From Theristus sp. LFF4_11 (Eukaryota; Nematoda; Chromadorea; Monhysterida; Xyalidae): a DNA stretch of 64,000 bases. Under the pieces are notes generated by a model. That model had not been told where the DNA came from, searched no databases, and saw only the letters and a list, made by a program, of their open reading frames with translations. The translations under genes were made by a program, and so were the position numbers. Of the stretch, positions 1-12,578 are shown piece after piece. The stretch covers positions 47,441 to 111,440 of the forward strand of contig JASANC010002154.1 in assembly GCA_030248135.1 (NCBI GenBank). The letters run 5' to 3'. Every line of letters starts with the position of its first letter. Within the stretch, counting starts at the first letter, position 1.

Positions 1-178
1 AACACTTGGAACGTGGCCTTGTCGTGGTAGCGCGTTAGACTCGTCTGTGTGTTCGGGGGATCGAGCCGAGCCCCGCCGAGGGGTGCAGAAGCACGTTAAT
101 GACAGAGATCACTCAATAGGCACCCCAGTCGACGGCGTTCTGTGGTTAGCAAAAAACATCGCCTAAACTGCCAGCAAA
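1..178 (+). mobile_element. tRNA-derived SINE, family copy 1
   Basis: The head reads like RNA polymerase III boxes: GTGGTAGCGCGTTAGACT resembles an A box and GGGGATCGAG...CCCCG a B box. The tail is shared with copies near 27982, 32498, 36664 and 25427, ending in the common stretch GTTAGC...AAAACAT. This copy lies in an intron of PERK, on the gene's strand, and may start before the window. Confidence 0.75.
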
Positions 179-200
179 ACGTTTGTGCGTGCCGTTTCAG

Positions 201-3200
201 ATGTGCTGAGTGCAGTGCCCGTCAGCGCGAACAACTTGCTCGAGCATTCCGTGCGTTTCAGCGGTGACGTGCTCGCTGGCGGCAGACAGGTGCGCATGCA
301 GGGCGTCAACGCACGAACGGGACAAGTACGCGCAATACACAGCACCGACGCGCGCAGCGTTCCAGACACTTTTGGCCGCCACTGTACATTACATGTTCAC
401 CATTTTTTCTGACCAGATCGTCTATACGTGCTCAATGGACGGCTGCGAACGACAGCAGAAACGTGAACACAACACCAACAACAATGACTCGGCATCGATC
501 GTCATAAAGCGAGTGACACAGACGGTGCGTGCCGTGGACGCAAAAACGGGCAATGAACGGTCAGTGGTGTGCGGCAAAAACACAGAAAGAAATTTGTTTT
601 GGTCTGGAAATTTTAAAACACTGGTTCCTGTAATTCTGTTCTGTCTGCTTCTTTCAAAAAGCCCAAAAAAATCCTACAGTGCTGTGGTCACAAAAACTGA
701 CTTTATGGCAAGAATGACAACTAAGCGACTGCAGAGAAGTTTCGCATTTTTATCAAAGAATGTAGCATGAATGTGAGATTTTCTTTGCGACATTTATGCA
801 GTTGTTGCGCCTATTTGTGCTGATCACACCACCAATCATCATAAAAACGCATCAAATGATCAGTCGCTCGCAACAACCGTTTTGTTTTGTTTTCCCAACT
901 TCAGCTGGAACGTCTCCGTGTCCGAGCACGTCATTGAGCCATCCGGCCCCGCTGACGAGCAGACTGCAAACTTCTTTGCCGAACACGACCGTCGCATCAA
1001 TGAGCGCATTCAACTTCGACCCGCCGACGGCGTTGTGACCGGCACGGCGCCGGACGGACGGACAAGATGGCGTCAGAAGGTGCGTTCGGCGGTGGCGGTG
1101 GGCACACGGACGCTCAGTGCTGATTGGTCCGTGCGCCACCCCAATTGCTCGCATTTACCCCCCCCCCCCCCCACTATGATCTCCAATCTCCCATTTGCTT
1201 GCCGTTACCCCAGCCCCTTTCCCTTCTATTCAGCTGTCCTCGCCGATCGCGCAAGCGTGGCGCTGGCGCAGCACCGACGGGCAGCACGGTGAAATTCGCG
1301 CGATCTCGCTGTTCGACCCGGCCGTCGTTGAGAGCCTCCAGGAGTTGAATCCGAGCACGCTAACGCATCAGCGGCGATCAGGCGACGGCGGCGCCGGCAG
1401 CTTCAACCCGCACGAGCACGTCGACTCGCTGCTGTATCTCGGTGAGGGGGCGGGGATGGGTTGGGATTTTGCAGCAGTAACACAGCAACCGGTTTGTTTT
1501 TGAACGGGCTGTTCAAAGATAAACACGGTGGAAAAGCAACGGAGTGATGAACTGTGCCTGGATTTGATTCTGTTACCCGTGGGCCGTGCACACCGGTTTC
1601 GGAGGCCGATTACATTTGTGGTTTTTCTTTATCGACCCTAGTGACGACCTGGTGTGTAGAGCATGTTCTGTTTGTCAACATCTGCTTGTTGTGTGTTATT
1701 GCGCACTGGCGCACAAACACACTGGCACTGCGCAGTGCGCTAGCGTTTGTGTCTGCGCGCTGCCAGTGTGTTCGTCTAGTCACTGTTCAATATCAAGTTT
1801 TAGTCGGTGTGACATCATTGATGGAGTCAATCGATAAAAAATTATCTGGTTTTTTTTTCAGGAACCTACGACAATTCGGCGTACATCATTCTGTCGGCCG
1901 ATGAAAAACGGAAATTGGCGATGACGGCGTCGAATAGATTGCTGGCCGGAGATGGATTGAGTTCAACGATGATCACTGGTTGGTTGGTAGGGGGGCGGGG
2001 GTGAAGCGGACAGGTCTTGTGTATAAAATCACAGCAAAAATAAAAAAACGCAAAAATGGTGATACTACGCCTGATTAAAGTTGTTCTCGGTCTCCAAAGC
2101 CAAGCAGGTGCTCAAGCCTTTTGCATAAAGGCACATAGGCGAGAACAAAAAACTCTTTGTTGCGTTCATTTTATTGATTCGATGATTTTTCGATTCATCA
2201 AGTCACAAGTGGACACATTTACGATCCGGTGGTGCTAATGTTGAAACAACAGAACCTTGCAGTCCATTGCGACACTGCGGTATGTGCGTCCAGCTAGCAA
2301 AACCGCAAACTTTTTCATATCATCCTGCGCGATGTCATGGATGCGTGTTGCTTGAGAATCAAGAACGACCAAACTGGTTTTTTCGTCCCAGATATCGATC
2401 AATTTTCTCTGATCTCGATTGATTTCCCCGCCGTTCTTTTTTCAATAAATTTCTTTTATGATTATTCAGATGCCTCGACAAGAACGCTAGCGCCGAGTGC
2501 GTCCGATCACCAATTGGTGCCGTATTCCACCGGTGAGACGCACCAGATGCGACTGCGGCGAGACAGCGAAGGTGCTTGCACTTGCCTTGTTGTTTGTAAA
2601 TGCGCTATTATTTATCTGTTGATGTGGTTCTTCTCATTTTGGCGACTGAATGCGCGCGCGCGCACGAACGCAAATCCAGTGTGCCATCATGCGTGACGCG
2701 GCAATTCAAAATTGCTGCACTCTGACGCGAGTCGGCGAGCCCGAGTCACTTTGCGCAATCTTGAATGGCCGCATCATGCGTGAAATTGATTTATGTTCAC
2801 GGTTTGACCGAGAAAAAAAAAGACACGCATACTGCCTCATAATGTGACTTGCAGTCTGGCACAGTCGCCACGCACAAACGCACAGGCATACGCATACAGC
2901 ACGCCATGCATGGCTACCTCATGTGCTTGCCAGTGTGTTTGTGTGTGTGCGTGAATGCACCCACTGTTGCACCTGCTCGGTGGTCTTCAATGACGAAGAC
3001 GTCAACTTCAAAAACCTGCTTCGTTCTCGTTTTCAGTGGAGCTGTTCCTTCGTTCGCTGAGTGCGCTTGATGTGACCTACGAACTGAACGACGACCCCAC
3101 GGACGAACACCACCAGCAGCAGTCTGATCTGCCCGGAACGCAGCAAGCGCGCTGCCAGCCTGGCTATTGCGAAACTTGTTCGCCCGACGAAGCCGGCGAC

Positions 3201-6200
3201 ATCGACTTTGACAGCGACGACGCCGCGAATTCGCAGTGCACCGACAAGCGTGAGTGGGTTTTTTGGCGTTGTTGTTTTTTCATGGGCTGTGTGTTTATTT
3301 GATGTGAATTTAACCAAAACGGATTGTCTCATTGTTTTCCTGTTTTATCAGATTTTCGTGAAACTTGCTGAACTTTCCAGTCAATCGACAAAGGTCTTGT
3401 TTTGCACAAGAAACAATGTTGCGAACGCGCATTTTGATGAACAATCAGCGCTTTAAAACTAACCAATCAGCACAGTTCTATTAAATTTCGTCAGGCAACA
3501 CTGGCTGGTTTCTGTACAAACATCGGAGCGTCTCAACGACAGACCACCGTCAAATGGCGTCGATGCTGCAGCAGCCGCAAAATCGCGGCCGATTGGTTGA
3601 CGCGCAAAAAGTGCAGTCAACGTTGTCCATGTTTCATTGGTGGTTAGCGTGTTCCATTTCAGTTTGAATTCATTTCGTTCTTGTTCTTATCGTTCATGCT
3701 GCTCGTTGCTTCTGCTGGCGCACATTTGTCTGTTCGTTGTTATTATGTTATGTAACTTTTCAATCTCGAATTATGAACATCGATTTTAATTTTTGCTTGG
3801 CTGCGCATTCGCAGTGAACGGCTGCATGGTTGTGTTCAGAATTAACTGAAAAACACGCTGATATTGAACTGCATTGCAGTGCTTCGAAATGAATCAATCA
3901 GCTCACCAAAATTCCGATATCCAGGCGAAAGATAAACTTTGAAACAGTGCGCAGTTCTTATATGCTCTTTTCCGATGTGATTTTTGTGCATTCCAGGCTG
4001 ATCACATTCACGATGCTGATTGGGCTCACCGTGATCGGCTGTTTCGGGCTGTTGCTTTTCCATAGACGAACGGAGAGCTCAACTTCTGAACGACTGGCGC
4101 TGGTTGAACGTCGATCGGTGTCCACTGGCACTGCGACTACGGTGCGGTTGTTTGGGGGGATAACAACCTTTGGCAACGGTTTTTTTGGATGACAGTGTTT
4201 GCAAAGGTTTTTTGATTACTGCCTTTCGCAAAGGTCTTTTGGTATAAATCGACAGAATTGGTTTCTTCAGTTTGCTCTCTCTCTCTCTCTCTCTCGAAAA
4301 CCATCCTTCCCAACCAGTTGTCTGTTTGATTTGATTGGTGTTGAACTGAATCGACAGAAACGTTTTTGGGTTGCTGAAGTCTCGAATGTTTACGACTTAT
4401 GAGCACACCTTGTCTCACTCAAGTTATAGGGAATCACCTGATTGGTTGGTGATCACGTGATGCATGCCTTCTGTACAGAAATCGCTGTGGGGCGGAGTTT
4501 GGTTTGCACAGCAAGCATGCATCACGTGACCGCCAACCAATCAGTTGATTCCCTATAACTTAAGAGTTTGACTGTAGTCTTCTTCGTAATCATTCTTGTT
4601 TGTTAAACGATGATATTTCGTACATTTTCAGGAGAACGCACAGCAAGCTGCGGTGATCGCTGTGGCTCCGAACAGCGTTCAGTCGCAGGCCAGTTTTCCG
4701 GACAGCAATTCGTGCGGCGTGGAAGAACCGTTTGCCTCTAGGTGGGTGTAAAGTCGCAAAAAATTGTGGCCAATTTTGATTTCTGACTGGTAAAGAACCA
4801 ATCAGCGGACCTGAATTCGAGTATTCAAATTCAGTAATTCATGTGTTCTTTATGTGTCTAAAAAGCAGCTGAGAAATTTGGCTGCGTTCATTGCACAGCA
4901 GTAGCCAATCAATGTTCGGGAGGCACTCCCAATCTTTTGCGTAATTCCTGTTTTTTTGTTGATTCATTCATTTTATTTCGCAGGAATGCAGGAAACTCCG
5001 AGAAAACTGTTAAGATAGCATGAGATATTGAGACCCATTGTGATTTTTAGTTTTCTTTTCTTTTCATCTTTCGAGCAAGTCGAACTGATTGGCTGATTTT
5101 CGAACAAACGTGGCACTTTTTGCGTGCTTTTTCGCAGATTTCTCGCCGACTTTGAGCCGCTCGGCGCGATGGGCCGCGGTGGTTTCGGCGTCGTGTTTCA
5201 CTGTCGAAATCGACTGGACGATTGCAGTTACGCCGTGAAACGCGTCTCAGTGCCGAATAGGTCGGCGAAAACGGATTGAAATGTCGCGTTTGCCATGAAC
5301 ATTGACAGAAGAACACTGATGAGAGAGAGAGCGAAGATTGGGCGAATGGGGAAGTGAGATTCAGCGCGCTTTTTACGGAAAGCATAGTCCCGGACCGGTG
5401 TGTACTCGCTCGCCTGGCATCAGCCGCACACAGCGGCGCAGAACGCACAGCAGATCTCACAGGAACAGCAGTCCTCATGTGGTTGCCATCCGATCTCGGA
5501 CACGCAACGCCGCGCTGATTGATATCTGAGTAAACAACAACAACAACACTCGCCAGTCGTGCGTGAAACAACCGGCAACCAAACATGGGATGGGCGAATT
5601 GAGTGTCACACACGGTGCGCTGCATCAACAACAAACTGGCAACAACAACAGCAACAGCTATGATTTCTGTGTTTCACAGTGCGACGGCGCGCGAGAAAGT
5701 GATGCGCGAGGTGAAGGCGCTCGCGAAACTCGACCACGTCGGCGTCGTGCGGTATTACCAGGCGTGGCTGGAGGAGCCGCCGGCCGGCTGGCGAAGTGAC
5801 GTCGACCAGTGGATGTTGCACCAGTGGTACGGCACGGCCCTGGCGCTTCTTTTTTAAAACGCACGCGGCATCGGCATGCTCATGCTCATGATCCACTAGC
5901 GCGCGTGCACACGCTCCGGCCTCAATAAAAACTTGTTAAAAACGCAATTGTTCTGACATCTTCCTTCTTCAAAAGGCTTGGCTACCAGGCTCGTTGGTGT
6001 GCTTTTTTCCGACGGTTTTTTTGGCTTTACACCAGCTTGCGAAGCGAGTGGTTTTTTTGCACACTCGGCTTCGTTCTTTCGTATGTCGGCGCGAAAATGT
6101 GGCAAACCGATTTTGTTATGCCGTTACTAGTGCTGACCGATTGTTTTCCGTTGGTGCTTAGCAGACGACAGCCTGATTGGCTGGCGTTTGAATTGAAAAG

Positions 6201-9200
6201 GCGCGCTCATTGGCGGGGAGATTGAGTGAAATGCATCCAATTCATGCAGGCTTGTTAGACCTGCCATGCGCAGCAGAACGCATCTTTGTTATTGTGTCTC
6301 CTAGCCAGTTGTGTAGCTTCAAAAAGTCAAAATATACAGTCAAACTGTGAGACATTGTGCAGTGTGTCTTGCTGATTGGCTGCATCAAGCCGGTTTGACC
6401 AATCAGTGAGCCCAATGCAGAACAAGAGCAGCCAATCAACAAGGTTGCTCGTGTTTTACAGTTCGACCACACGTTTGATAGTGTCTTCTAACGCGGATCA
6501 GAAACAAAACAAGCTTGCCGTCTTTTCAGCGTTTCGTCAAGCAAGCTGACTGTTGATTCATGTGGCTTTGCCAACGATTCAACGGACACCAGTGGAAATT
6601 GTTTGAATAATAATGTCGAAATTCGCCATCGAAATTTGAGGAGGAACAGAAAAGATAAAGCCGATACAGACCATACAGACGAGCATGCAAGCCTAGCGGC
6701 AGAGCTGGACCGGCGGATTTTCGGTATTGTAAACAGCAATGACGATAAAACGTGGCAAAGTCATTCAGGTAAACTCGATTCATTCGAATTTCATCTGTGC
6801 GTTTCTTTTTTTACACACATTTTTTGCAGTGCCGATGTTGCACAGTGCACAAGCAAACACACCAGCTAGCCGCAGTTGCACACTAACATGGTTGTGTGCC
6901 TGTTAGTGTCGATTGTTTGTAATTGTGGACGCATGTTTGGTTTCGGTGATGGAACTGCACGGCAGCGGATTTCAGAATTGGAGGCGCTGATTATTGGTGG
7001 GAAAATGGTTCCTTGAGCAACCACTGCTGCCCCACACCGAGCACTCGCAACGCAGCCAGCCAATCAGCGGACAAGATCAGAGTTTCTGAATAGCTTGAGG
7101 GGCATTCATGAAGCGGCATTTAGTGACGCGCAGCGCAGCTATGTCGGAAACACAGCTATGCATCACGAAATGCTACTTCATGAACGCGCCGCTTTATTGA
7201 TTTGTGTCATATTGTTTGTCTCGATTGTTGCAGCCGGCGTCACCACTAGCGACGCGGACACTGATGACGATTCGCATTCACCAGTCAACCGAGCGAACAA
7301 ACGAACTCATGAACGCAGCAGCCACCGCGATCGGCCGTCAGAAGCGAGCACCTCGGGTGGTGTGGTGTTTCAGGAGGCCAGCTCCGCCCACCAGCAGCAG
7401 TGGCCAGCGGCGCCCGTTGCGGTGTCGCTCGCCGGTCAGGATTTTTCGATCGCCGAAACGTTCGACCGAAGCACGGGCAGCCAACGACGCGACGTGAATC
7501 TCCAAGCGGAACAGCCGAACAAGCCGGTGTACTTGTATATTCAGATGCAGGTTGGCGTTGGCGTTCAGAATCGCGACTGGTTTTAACGGTCGCAGTTGTG
7601 AGCATTGCGAACTTGATTGTGCTGAGTGATTGGTGCAATGCAATTCTGACTTGCTTGCATTGTTGTCGTTTCAAGCATTCGGTGGTTTTCCGTGTGTTTT
7701 TTGTGGATAATTCAGTTTTTATCAAGCCAGCTGGTATTTCACGTCACGTCACGCATCCGAAAACGATAAAGTGTAGCTGTTTCGAGAGAGACCACAAGAG
7801 TGGAAAAGTTCTGAAAAGCGTGTGACCTGTCCACACCCACACACACACGATGCTTGTCTTCTCCGCCTCAGCTGTGCGAGTGCACGCTACGCGACTGGCT
7901 ACGCGAGCACAACGTTCGTGAACGCGGCGAGATGCTTCGGTGGTTTGCCCAATTGGTGGATGCCGTCGATTATGTGCATTCACTTGGCATTATACATCGC
8001 GATCTGAAGGTTTTGGCGGACGGGCGGGGGGGCGAGTTTTTACACTGTCAAACTGTGAACCATGAGCAATTCCATCGTACATTATGGTATAACTTAGAAT
8101 GCTGATTGGCTGCGCGCCGCGATGCTTTCTGTGCAGGCATTGCTGTGTGGGCGGAGTCTGACGTTCTGCTCTGAAAGCATGATCACGTGATCACCAACCA
8201 ATCAGCTGATTCCCTATAATTTGGAGCTCGACTGTAGACGGTTGCACCAATCATAGAGTCCAATTCAAAAGCAGCCAATCAGGCTGATTGCATGGCATTT
8301 GCAGTTGGACGGTAGTATTGTGCGCCCTTAGGAGGCCTCTCGTTCGTCGATTGATTGGTCATGGCAGTTTGGTGCACGCGCACAGCCAATCAGTTCAGGG
8401 TGAATCAATGATCGAATGCAGAATGCAGACCAACAAAACCGCGCGATGAATTTGCCACCAGGCTTTTGCTCGCAACTTGATTTTGCTCGCCGTAATTCGA
8501 CTGAGAAATGTGCTGGAATACTGTTGATCGTGATTTTGAAAGAACACAAAACTGCTGCTACTGGAAAACTGGTCACCTTGATTTTGAACGAACACAAAAC
8601 TGCTGCTACTGGAAAACTGGTCACCTTGATTTTGAACGAACACAAAAACTGCTGCTCCCAATTTTCAGCCGTCGAACATCTTCGTCACCGGCGACGGCCG
8701 ATTGAAGATCGGCGATTTCGGTCTTGCCACGGATGATATTCTGCGACAGCGCGAGGCGGACGCAGCGGCGGTGGATGCGTACGGTGATCAGAATTTGTAC
8801 AGAACTAATAAAACGAACCATTTCACGATGACGAGCGCCGTCGGCACACGGCTCTACATGAGTCCGGAACAGGTGAGGTTTTTTTTAGTTCTTTTTTTTA
8901 GTTTTGCGGGGTTTCTTTGCGGGCGTGAACAGGAAAATTAGTTTCACATATGCTTGACGCGGCATTTCAAAACTATGGCCTATGTGTCATACTGTCGTGG
9001 TAATTCGAGAACTCGGCTCACTTCGATTAGACTTTGCAGTTGTCGGCGCGTCTGTCCAGCGTGAAACGGATTCTCTACCCCCCCCCCCCGCCCCGCCCCT
9101 CCTGCGCGCATTGAGTCGCAGAACTAGAAAAACGGTAAACATGCGAGAAAACCGGCGCGTATCGAGATGATTTTAGTGGCTGAGTGAGGCCAAGACGAAG

Positions 9201-10375
9201 ACGAACCAACCCAACATGAACAGTCTGCTGGATCAGAATTTTTTGTCGGATTGTTTTGCTTTTTTACAAGACTGGCTAGTACAGTTTTTTGCTGTGACAT
9301 CCAATCAACCTTTCGTAACGTTCGCTGTGTTGCTTCAGTTTTAGTTGTGGGAGCAAATATACCATCAGAGAGCATCCAAAGAGCAGAAGAACCATGAGTC
9401 CCATCCAAATACCAATAAGCTATGACTTATTTTTTTGAACGTGTCCCACTGGAATGACGTCATGTGCCGCCAAACATGCGCTTGCCGTTCACAGCAGAAC
9501 CAGACTTTCCGTTTAGCCGATTTCTTCCCGTAAACAATTAGTGAATGTCGAATCAGTCACACCAAACTAAACTTTTAGTGCCTGTACTTTGTCAAAAGGG
9601 TATTTTTAAAGCAAATGACGTCATTTTAGCCCGGTCACGTTTGAATAAATTTACAATAGACCAGTGTCAATTTTCTTGCCCGGTTTTTCGACTATTTCCA
9701 GCTGAGCAACCGGCCCTACACGGCCAAGGTCGACATCTACGCGCTGGCGATCATTCTACTCGAAATGCTGCTCACCATGGAAACGCAAATGGAACGCGTG
9801 AAGGTGTTGGACGAGGTGCGCATCGGCCGCCTGCCCACCGACCGTCTGAGCTCACCGGATGTCAGTGGTTGTTGTTTTTTGTTGCTTGTTTTGTTCGCCG
9901 TTTTCAGCACTCTCTGTACACGGTGTTGTCTTGTTTGCGTAATCGAAATTCGGAAGGTATAGTGAACGGCCAAAACTGTGCGTATACGGTAGCCACCGTA
10001 TGCGGTCTCGACACGATCGTACTTTGTCGAGAACAAACAAACAGTGGAAGGCACATTGAGAAAAGGAAAAAATTTGTGCCAATAAACGTGTCTCGGTGGT
10101 CAGCGACCCGTGTAGTAGCAAGATCGTGTCGTGTCGTACGTCGGTAACCGTACTCTCTGGGTCTACAGTTTTATTTAGCATTGGACAGACCACTAAACCC
10201 AATCAGCAGAAGAAACTAACAAACAGTAACGTTTAGAATAACTGCATCCTTCCAGCGTGCCCGCATTCTCTGGATGGCGAACGAAAACGCGGAGCTGAGG
10301 CCGACTTGTCGTGCGATTCGCGAGTCTTCATTCCTGAACGACACGGATTCCAGTCAAACCGTGATCACGCCATAA
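201..10375 (+). CDS. EIF2AK3: PERK, eIF2-alpha kinase 3 (5'-partial)
   Basis: ER-resident type I membrane kinase that phosphorylates eIF2-alpha when unfolded proteins accumulate. Exons: 201-325, 417-559, 905-1079, 1234-1441, 1862-1978, 2470-2571, 3037-3249, 3495-3642, 3997-4141, 4632-4741, 5138-5260, 5680-5826, 6530-6768, 7234-7550, 7872-8009, 8669-8872, 9702-9860, 10256-10375. All phases agree and give 976 residues. The luminal part (about 1-408) carries the family signatures TQTVRA, WNVSV and ISLFD. A membrane segment follows HWW at about 410-432. The kinase shows [25 protein letters not shown], then a roughly 200-residue charged insert, [16 protein letters not shown] and YMSPEQ, all typical of eIF2-alpha kinases. 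The signal peptide and first luminal exons lie left of the window. Introns carry several MITEs and a 48-bp tandem repeat. Identification is very secure; exact edges of the insert-loop exons are slightly less so. Confidence 0.95.
345..394. repeat. Tc1-like terminal inverted repeat remnant
   Basis: The stretch ending TTTTGGCCGCCACTGTA is the terminus of the palindromic elements at 27345-27570 and 52175-52370. It fills much of the 91-nt PERK intron 326-416. Only one end is visible here. Confidence 0.6.
4275..4295. repeat. (CT)n microsatellite
   Basis: Simple CT repeat in the PERK intron after the transmembrane exon. Confidence 0.9.
4409..4577. mobile_element. Palindromic MITE, family A
   Basis: Nearly self-complementary. 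The arms contain TATAGGGAATCA, GATTGGTTGGT and CACGTGATG; the core contains GGGGCGGAGTTTGGTTTGCA. The right end reads GTTTGACTGTAG, close to the family terminus GTTCGACTGTA. It lies about 54 nt upstream of a PERK splice acceptor (exon at 4632). Non-autonomous, with no coding capacity. Confidence 0.8.
4965..5042 (-). repeat. Retroposon 3'-end repeat with simple tail
   Basis: The complement contains ATCTCATGCT, a run matching CTTAACAGTTTT, GGAGTTTCCTGCATT and GCGAAATAAAATGAATGAAT. The same order occurs near 26184 (-), 36494 (+) and 51010 (+), each ending in AATAAA followed by a different 4-bp repeat. This resembles the 3' end of a non-LTR element or SINE. Confidence 0.6.
7098..7186. mobile_element. 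Palindromic MITE, family B (diverged)
   Basis: Begins GGGGCATTCATGAAGC and closes with the inverted counterpart CTTCATGAACGCGCCGC. Arms match the sharper copies at 20923, 46399 and 54481, where the terminus is GGCATTCATGAAGCAGTATT. Sits in a PERK intron. Confidence 0.65.
8083..8237. mobile_element. Palindromic MITE, family A
   Basis: Shows the family core TGGGCGGAGT and arms TGATTGGCTG / CCAACCAATCAGCTGATT. The right end reads GAGCTCGACTGTAG. Located in the PERK intron following the HRD exon. Confidence 0.75.
8532..8657 (+). repeat. 48-bp tandem repeat next to a splice acceptor
   Basis: Units start at 8532, 8580 and 8628 (48-bp period), each beginning GATTTTGAA and containing CACAAAACTGCTGCT. 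The third, partial unit runs directly into the acceptor of the PERK exon at 8669. Confidence 0.85.
9436..9643. mobile_element. Palindromic MITE, family D
   Basis: Starts AACGTGTCCCACTGGAATGA and ends with a degenerate inverse containing AAATGACGTCATTTTAG. A second copy lies at 14486-14770 in opposite orientation. Each copy carries TGACGTCA close to a terminus. Located in the last-but-one PERK intron. Confidence 0.7.
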
Positions 10376-10524
10376 AGAACTGAGATATAAACACTGAGCT
10401 GTTTGTGTGCGTGTGCACTTGAATGTTTTCACTTCTCATGATCTGTTGTGAGATACTGTGACTTGGGAGGGGCTTATTTGTTTTCAGACGTCTGTCAGAC
10501 GCTGATGATGTCAAGCACTTCTAA

Positions 10525-10621
10525 ACGCCCATTCATGCACGTTTGCGCTGAAGCGCGTTGACGCGCGCTAACATGAACGTGCGTATGAATGTGCGTATGT
10601 TCTAAAACTGAAGCGCGCTGA
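10525..10621. mobile_element. MITE family C, left part (split copy)
   Basis: CCATTCATGCACG, then GAAGCGCGTTGACGCGCGCT, then GAACGTGCGTATGAATGTGCG match the left part of intact copies at 19403-19588 and 41147-41323. The remaining right part appears at 12545-12578. A retrotransposon separates the two. Confidence 0.75.
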
Positions 10622-10740
10622 GTTTATTCAGGTTTCAGCAGAGGGGGGGGGGCGGGACGAGTTTTTTGGCTTCGTGAATGTTGCTCTCTGAATGTGAGCA
10701 CGCTGACCTCGAAGGTACGCCGATAGCCTCGTAGAGGGGG

Positions 10741-10789
<49 letters not shown>

Positions 10790-12544
10790 CGACACCTTGA
10801 GGAGAGCTGAGATTGTAGACCGTCTTGCGGAGCCTGCTGGTGCTGTCGCAGCTGCGGCAGCAGGTGCTGCGACAGCGGGTCCAGCAACAAGGTTCCAAAG
10901 GGGGGGGAAAGAGTGAACGGGGGAGTTCGGTCGGAATCACATTGGCTCTCTTCCAGATCGCAGGAATTTTGCATTCATTTATTGACCTCGCGAACATGCT
11001 GGCCAGCCATCGATGCGCCGTTGGACCCAGGTGTTTCAAATGCGATTGCAGATGCCGTCAGGACCTTGCGCCGTGCTGTTGGAAATAGATTGGCACTTCT
11101 TCGCGACCACATCTGTTCCGAAGAACAAACGGATGTCGCGCTGTCGACGTTTAATAGCTCGGACGACAACTCGCGTGCGTCTGTCGCTGCCGCTGCCCGC
11201 AGGGATGAATTGACGGTTGAATGCCGTCACTATCTGACGCGGGTCGCTTTTCTGCTGGGCACCGAATAGTATCGATGCGTTGGCTGGTGCTTGCGATTTG
11301 CGGCCGTCGATTTTCTTGAGCGTGCGCCAAAGTCTTGTTTCTGGTGATCGATGATCAATCGTCGACGCAAATTCCCGCCATTTGCGGGCACGTTCGTCAC
11401 GGATGCACTTTGCGATGCGGTTGTTCAATTCGGCCAACTGTTCAGTCTGTGCGGGGTCCTGTCGTCTGAGCTCGTCGCGTCGTCGCTGAAGGTCGCGAGC
11501 CTCCCTGGGGAAGCTCGGGACAAAGTCTTTGACGTGACCCGCTGGAATGTGTCGCTTCGACCCAGTCAGGATGGCCGACCGAAATATAGCCTCTGCTTCG
11601 TAGACGGATGCCGGTTCGCGTGCCTTCGACAGGTGTGTATCGACGCAAGTTCTGAATGCCTCCCAGTCGGCCTTCCGGAAGTTGGTGTACGTGCGCCGCG
11701 GAGTGCTCAGTATCCTGGGAGCAGCGCCGGCGATCTCAACGACCACTGGAAGGTGGTCGGAGCTCAGCTCGGCGAGCCCTTCCTACCCGCACTGCAGCTG
11801 ACACTGGGGCCAACGTGATGTCCGGGGCCGATGATGGCTGGGACGTGTGGGGGGGGGTGGGGGGGGGACGGTGGAACGTACGTTCAAGTTTGTAGCAGCA
11901 CGCACACGCTAACTGCTTCGACTTCGTCTCCGATGCCTACGGGGACCGTTTCGTTGGAGTAGACGACCGAATCAGAAATCAGGAATGCGACGCCACCGCC
12001 GTTTCGGTTTCGGTCCTTGCGCCAGTCGTGAAGCCTGGTGTTGACAGTTTAACGACGGACTGGTCGAGTTTCGTCTCCTGCCCGCGGCGACATCAATTCG
12101 ATGAGGAAGAGAGTTTCGCGCGTAGACCGTTGTGCTCGTTGCATTAGTCTCAGCGCGCGTGTCTGATGGTCGTGAGTGGATGTTGTCGAGTGGATGTGTG
12201 GTGTGTGTTGTGTTGGGGGCCTTTGCAGCGGAATAATTGACGGTCGTCGAGCTCTGTGTCAAGGGAATGTTGTACCCACTCGCCACACTTGCCACTTGGA
12301 ATGACCATTCGAGGCGTCAGACGCAGTCGTAGAATTTCGGGAACTGATATTGTAGTGGTCCTTGATTCAAGTCGACGACGCCGCACAATAGCAAAATACG
12401 AAGCAGACAAGGCGGAGGACTATGGTTGCGCCTCGATGAAAACTCTCAGCAGCACGGATGGGCGAAGCCGTGTCGTTGGCGTTTGCGACCGAGGTCGCCG
12501 GTTCCACTTCGAGGAAGCGCCAACATGGTGTTGGGTTTTTTAAG
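10622..12544 (-). mobile_element. Non-LTR retrotransposon fragment (AP endonuclease + RT start)
   Basis: On the minus strand the endonuclease region shows RKDRNRNGGGVAFLI (about 12020-11975) and the catalytic SDHLPVVVEIAG (about 11770-11733). A conserved linker (ETRLWRTLKKIDGRKS) and the start of reverse transcriptase (AQGPDGI, then IPAIWKRANVIP) follow. Known family architecture places this with the jockey/CR1/I-type elements, which use target-primed reverse transcription. Frames shift several times, including near 11036 and 11820, and the RT catalytic core is missing. A long G tract lies where RT should continue. It is a dead copy inserted into MITE C. Confidence 0.8.
10744..10788 (+). repeat. 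45-nt poly-G homopolymer
   Basis: Forty-five consecutive G residues, preceded by G7 and a single A (10736-10743), inside the retrotransposon fragment. Could form G-quadruplexes, or be an assembly or insert-length artefact. Confidence 0.9.
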
Positions 12545-12578
12545 TGTAGCGGCGCTTCAACCTCCATGAATGGCGCTT
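12545..12578. mobile_element. MITE family C, right part (split copy)
   Basis: GTGTAGC, GCGCTTCAACCTCCATGAAT and GGCGCTTAA match the right end of intact family C elements. With 10525-10621 it makes one interrupted copy. Confidence 0.75.

Noticed and set aside
10624..11088. Proline-rich protein over the G tract
   Set aside because: Prolines come from the homopolymer on the complementary strand; the frame belongs to a dead retrotransposon.
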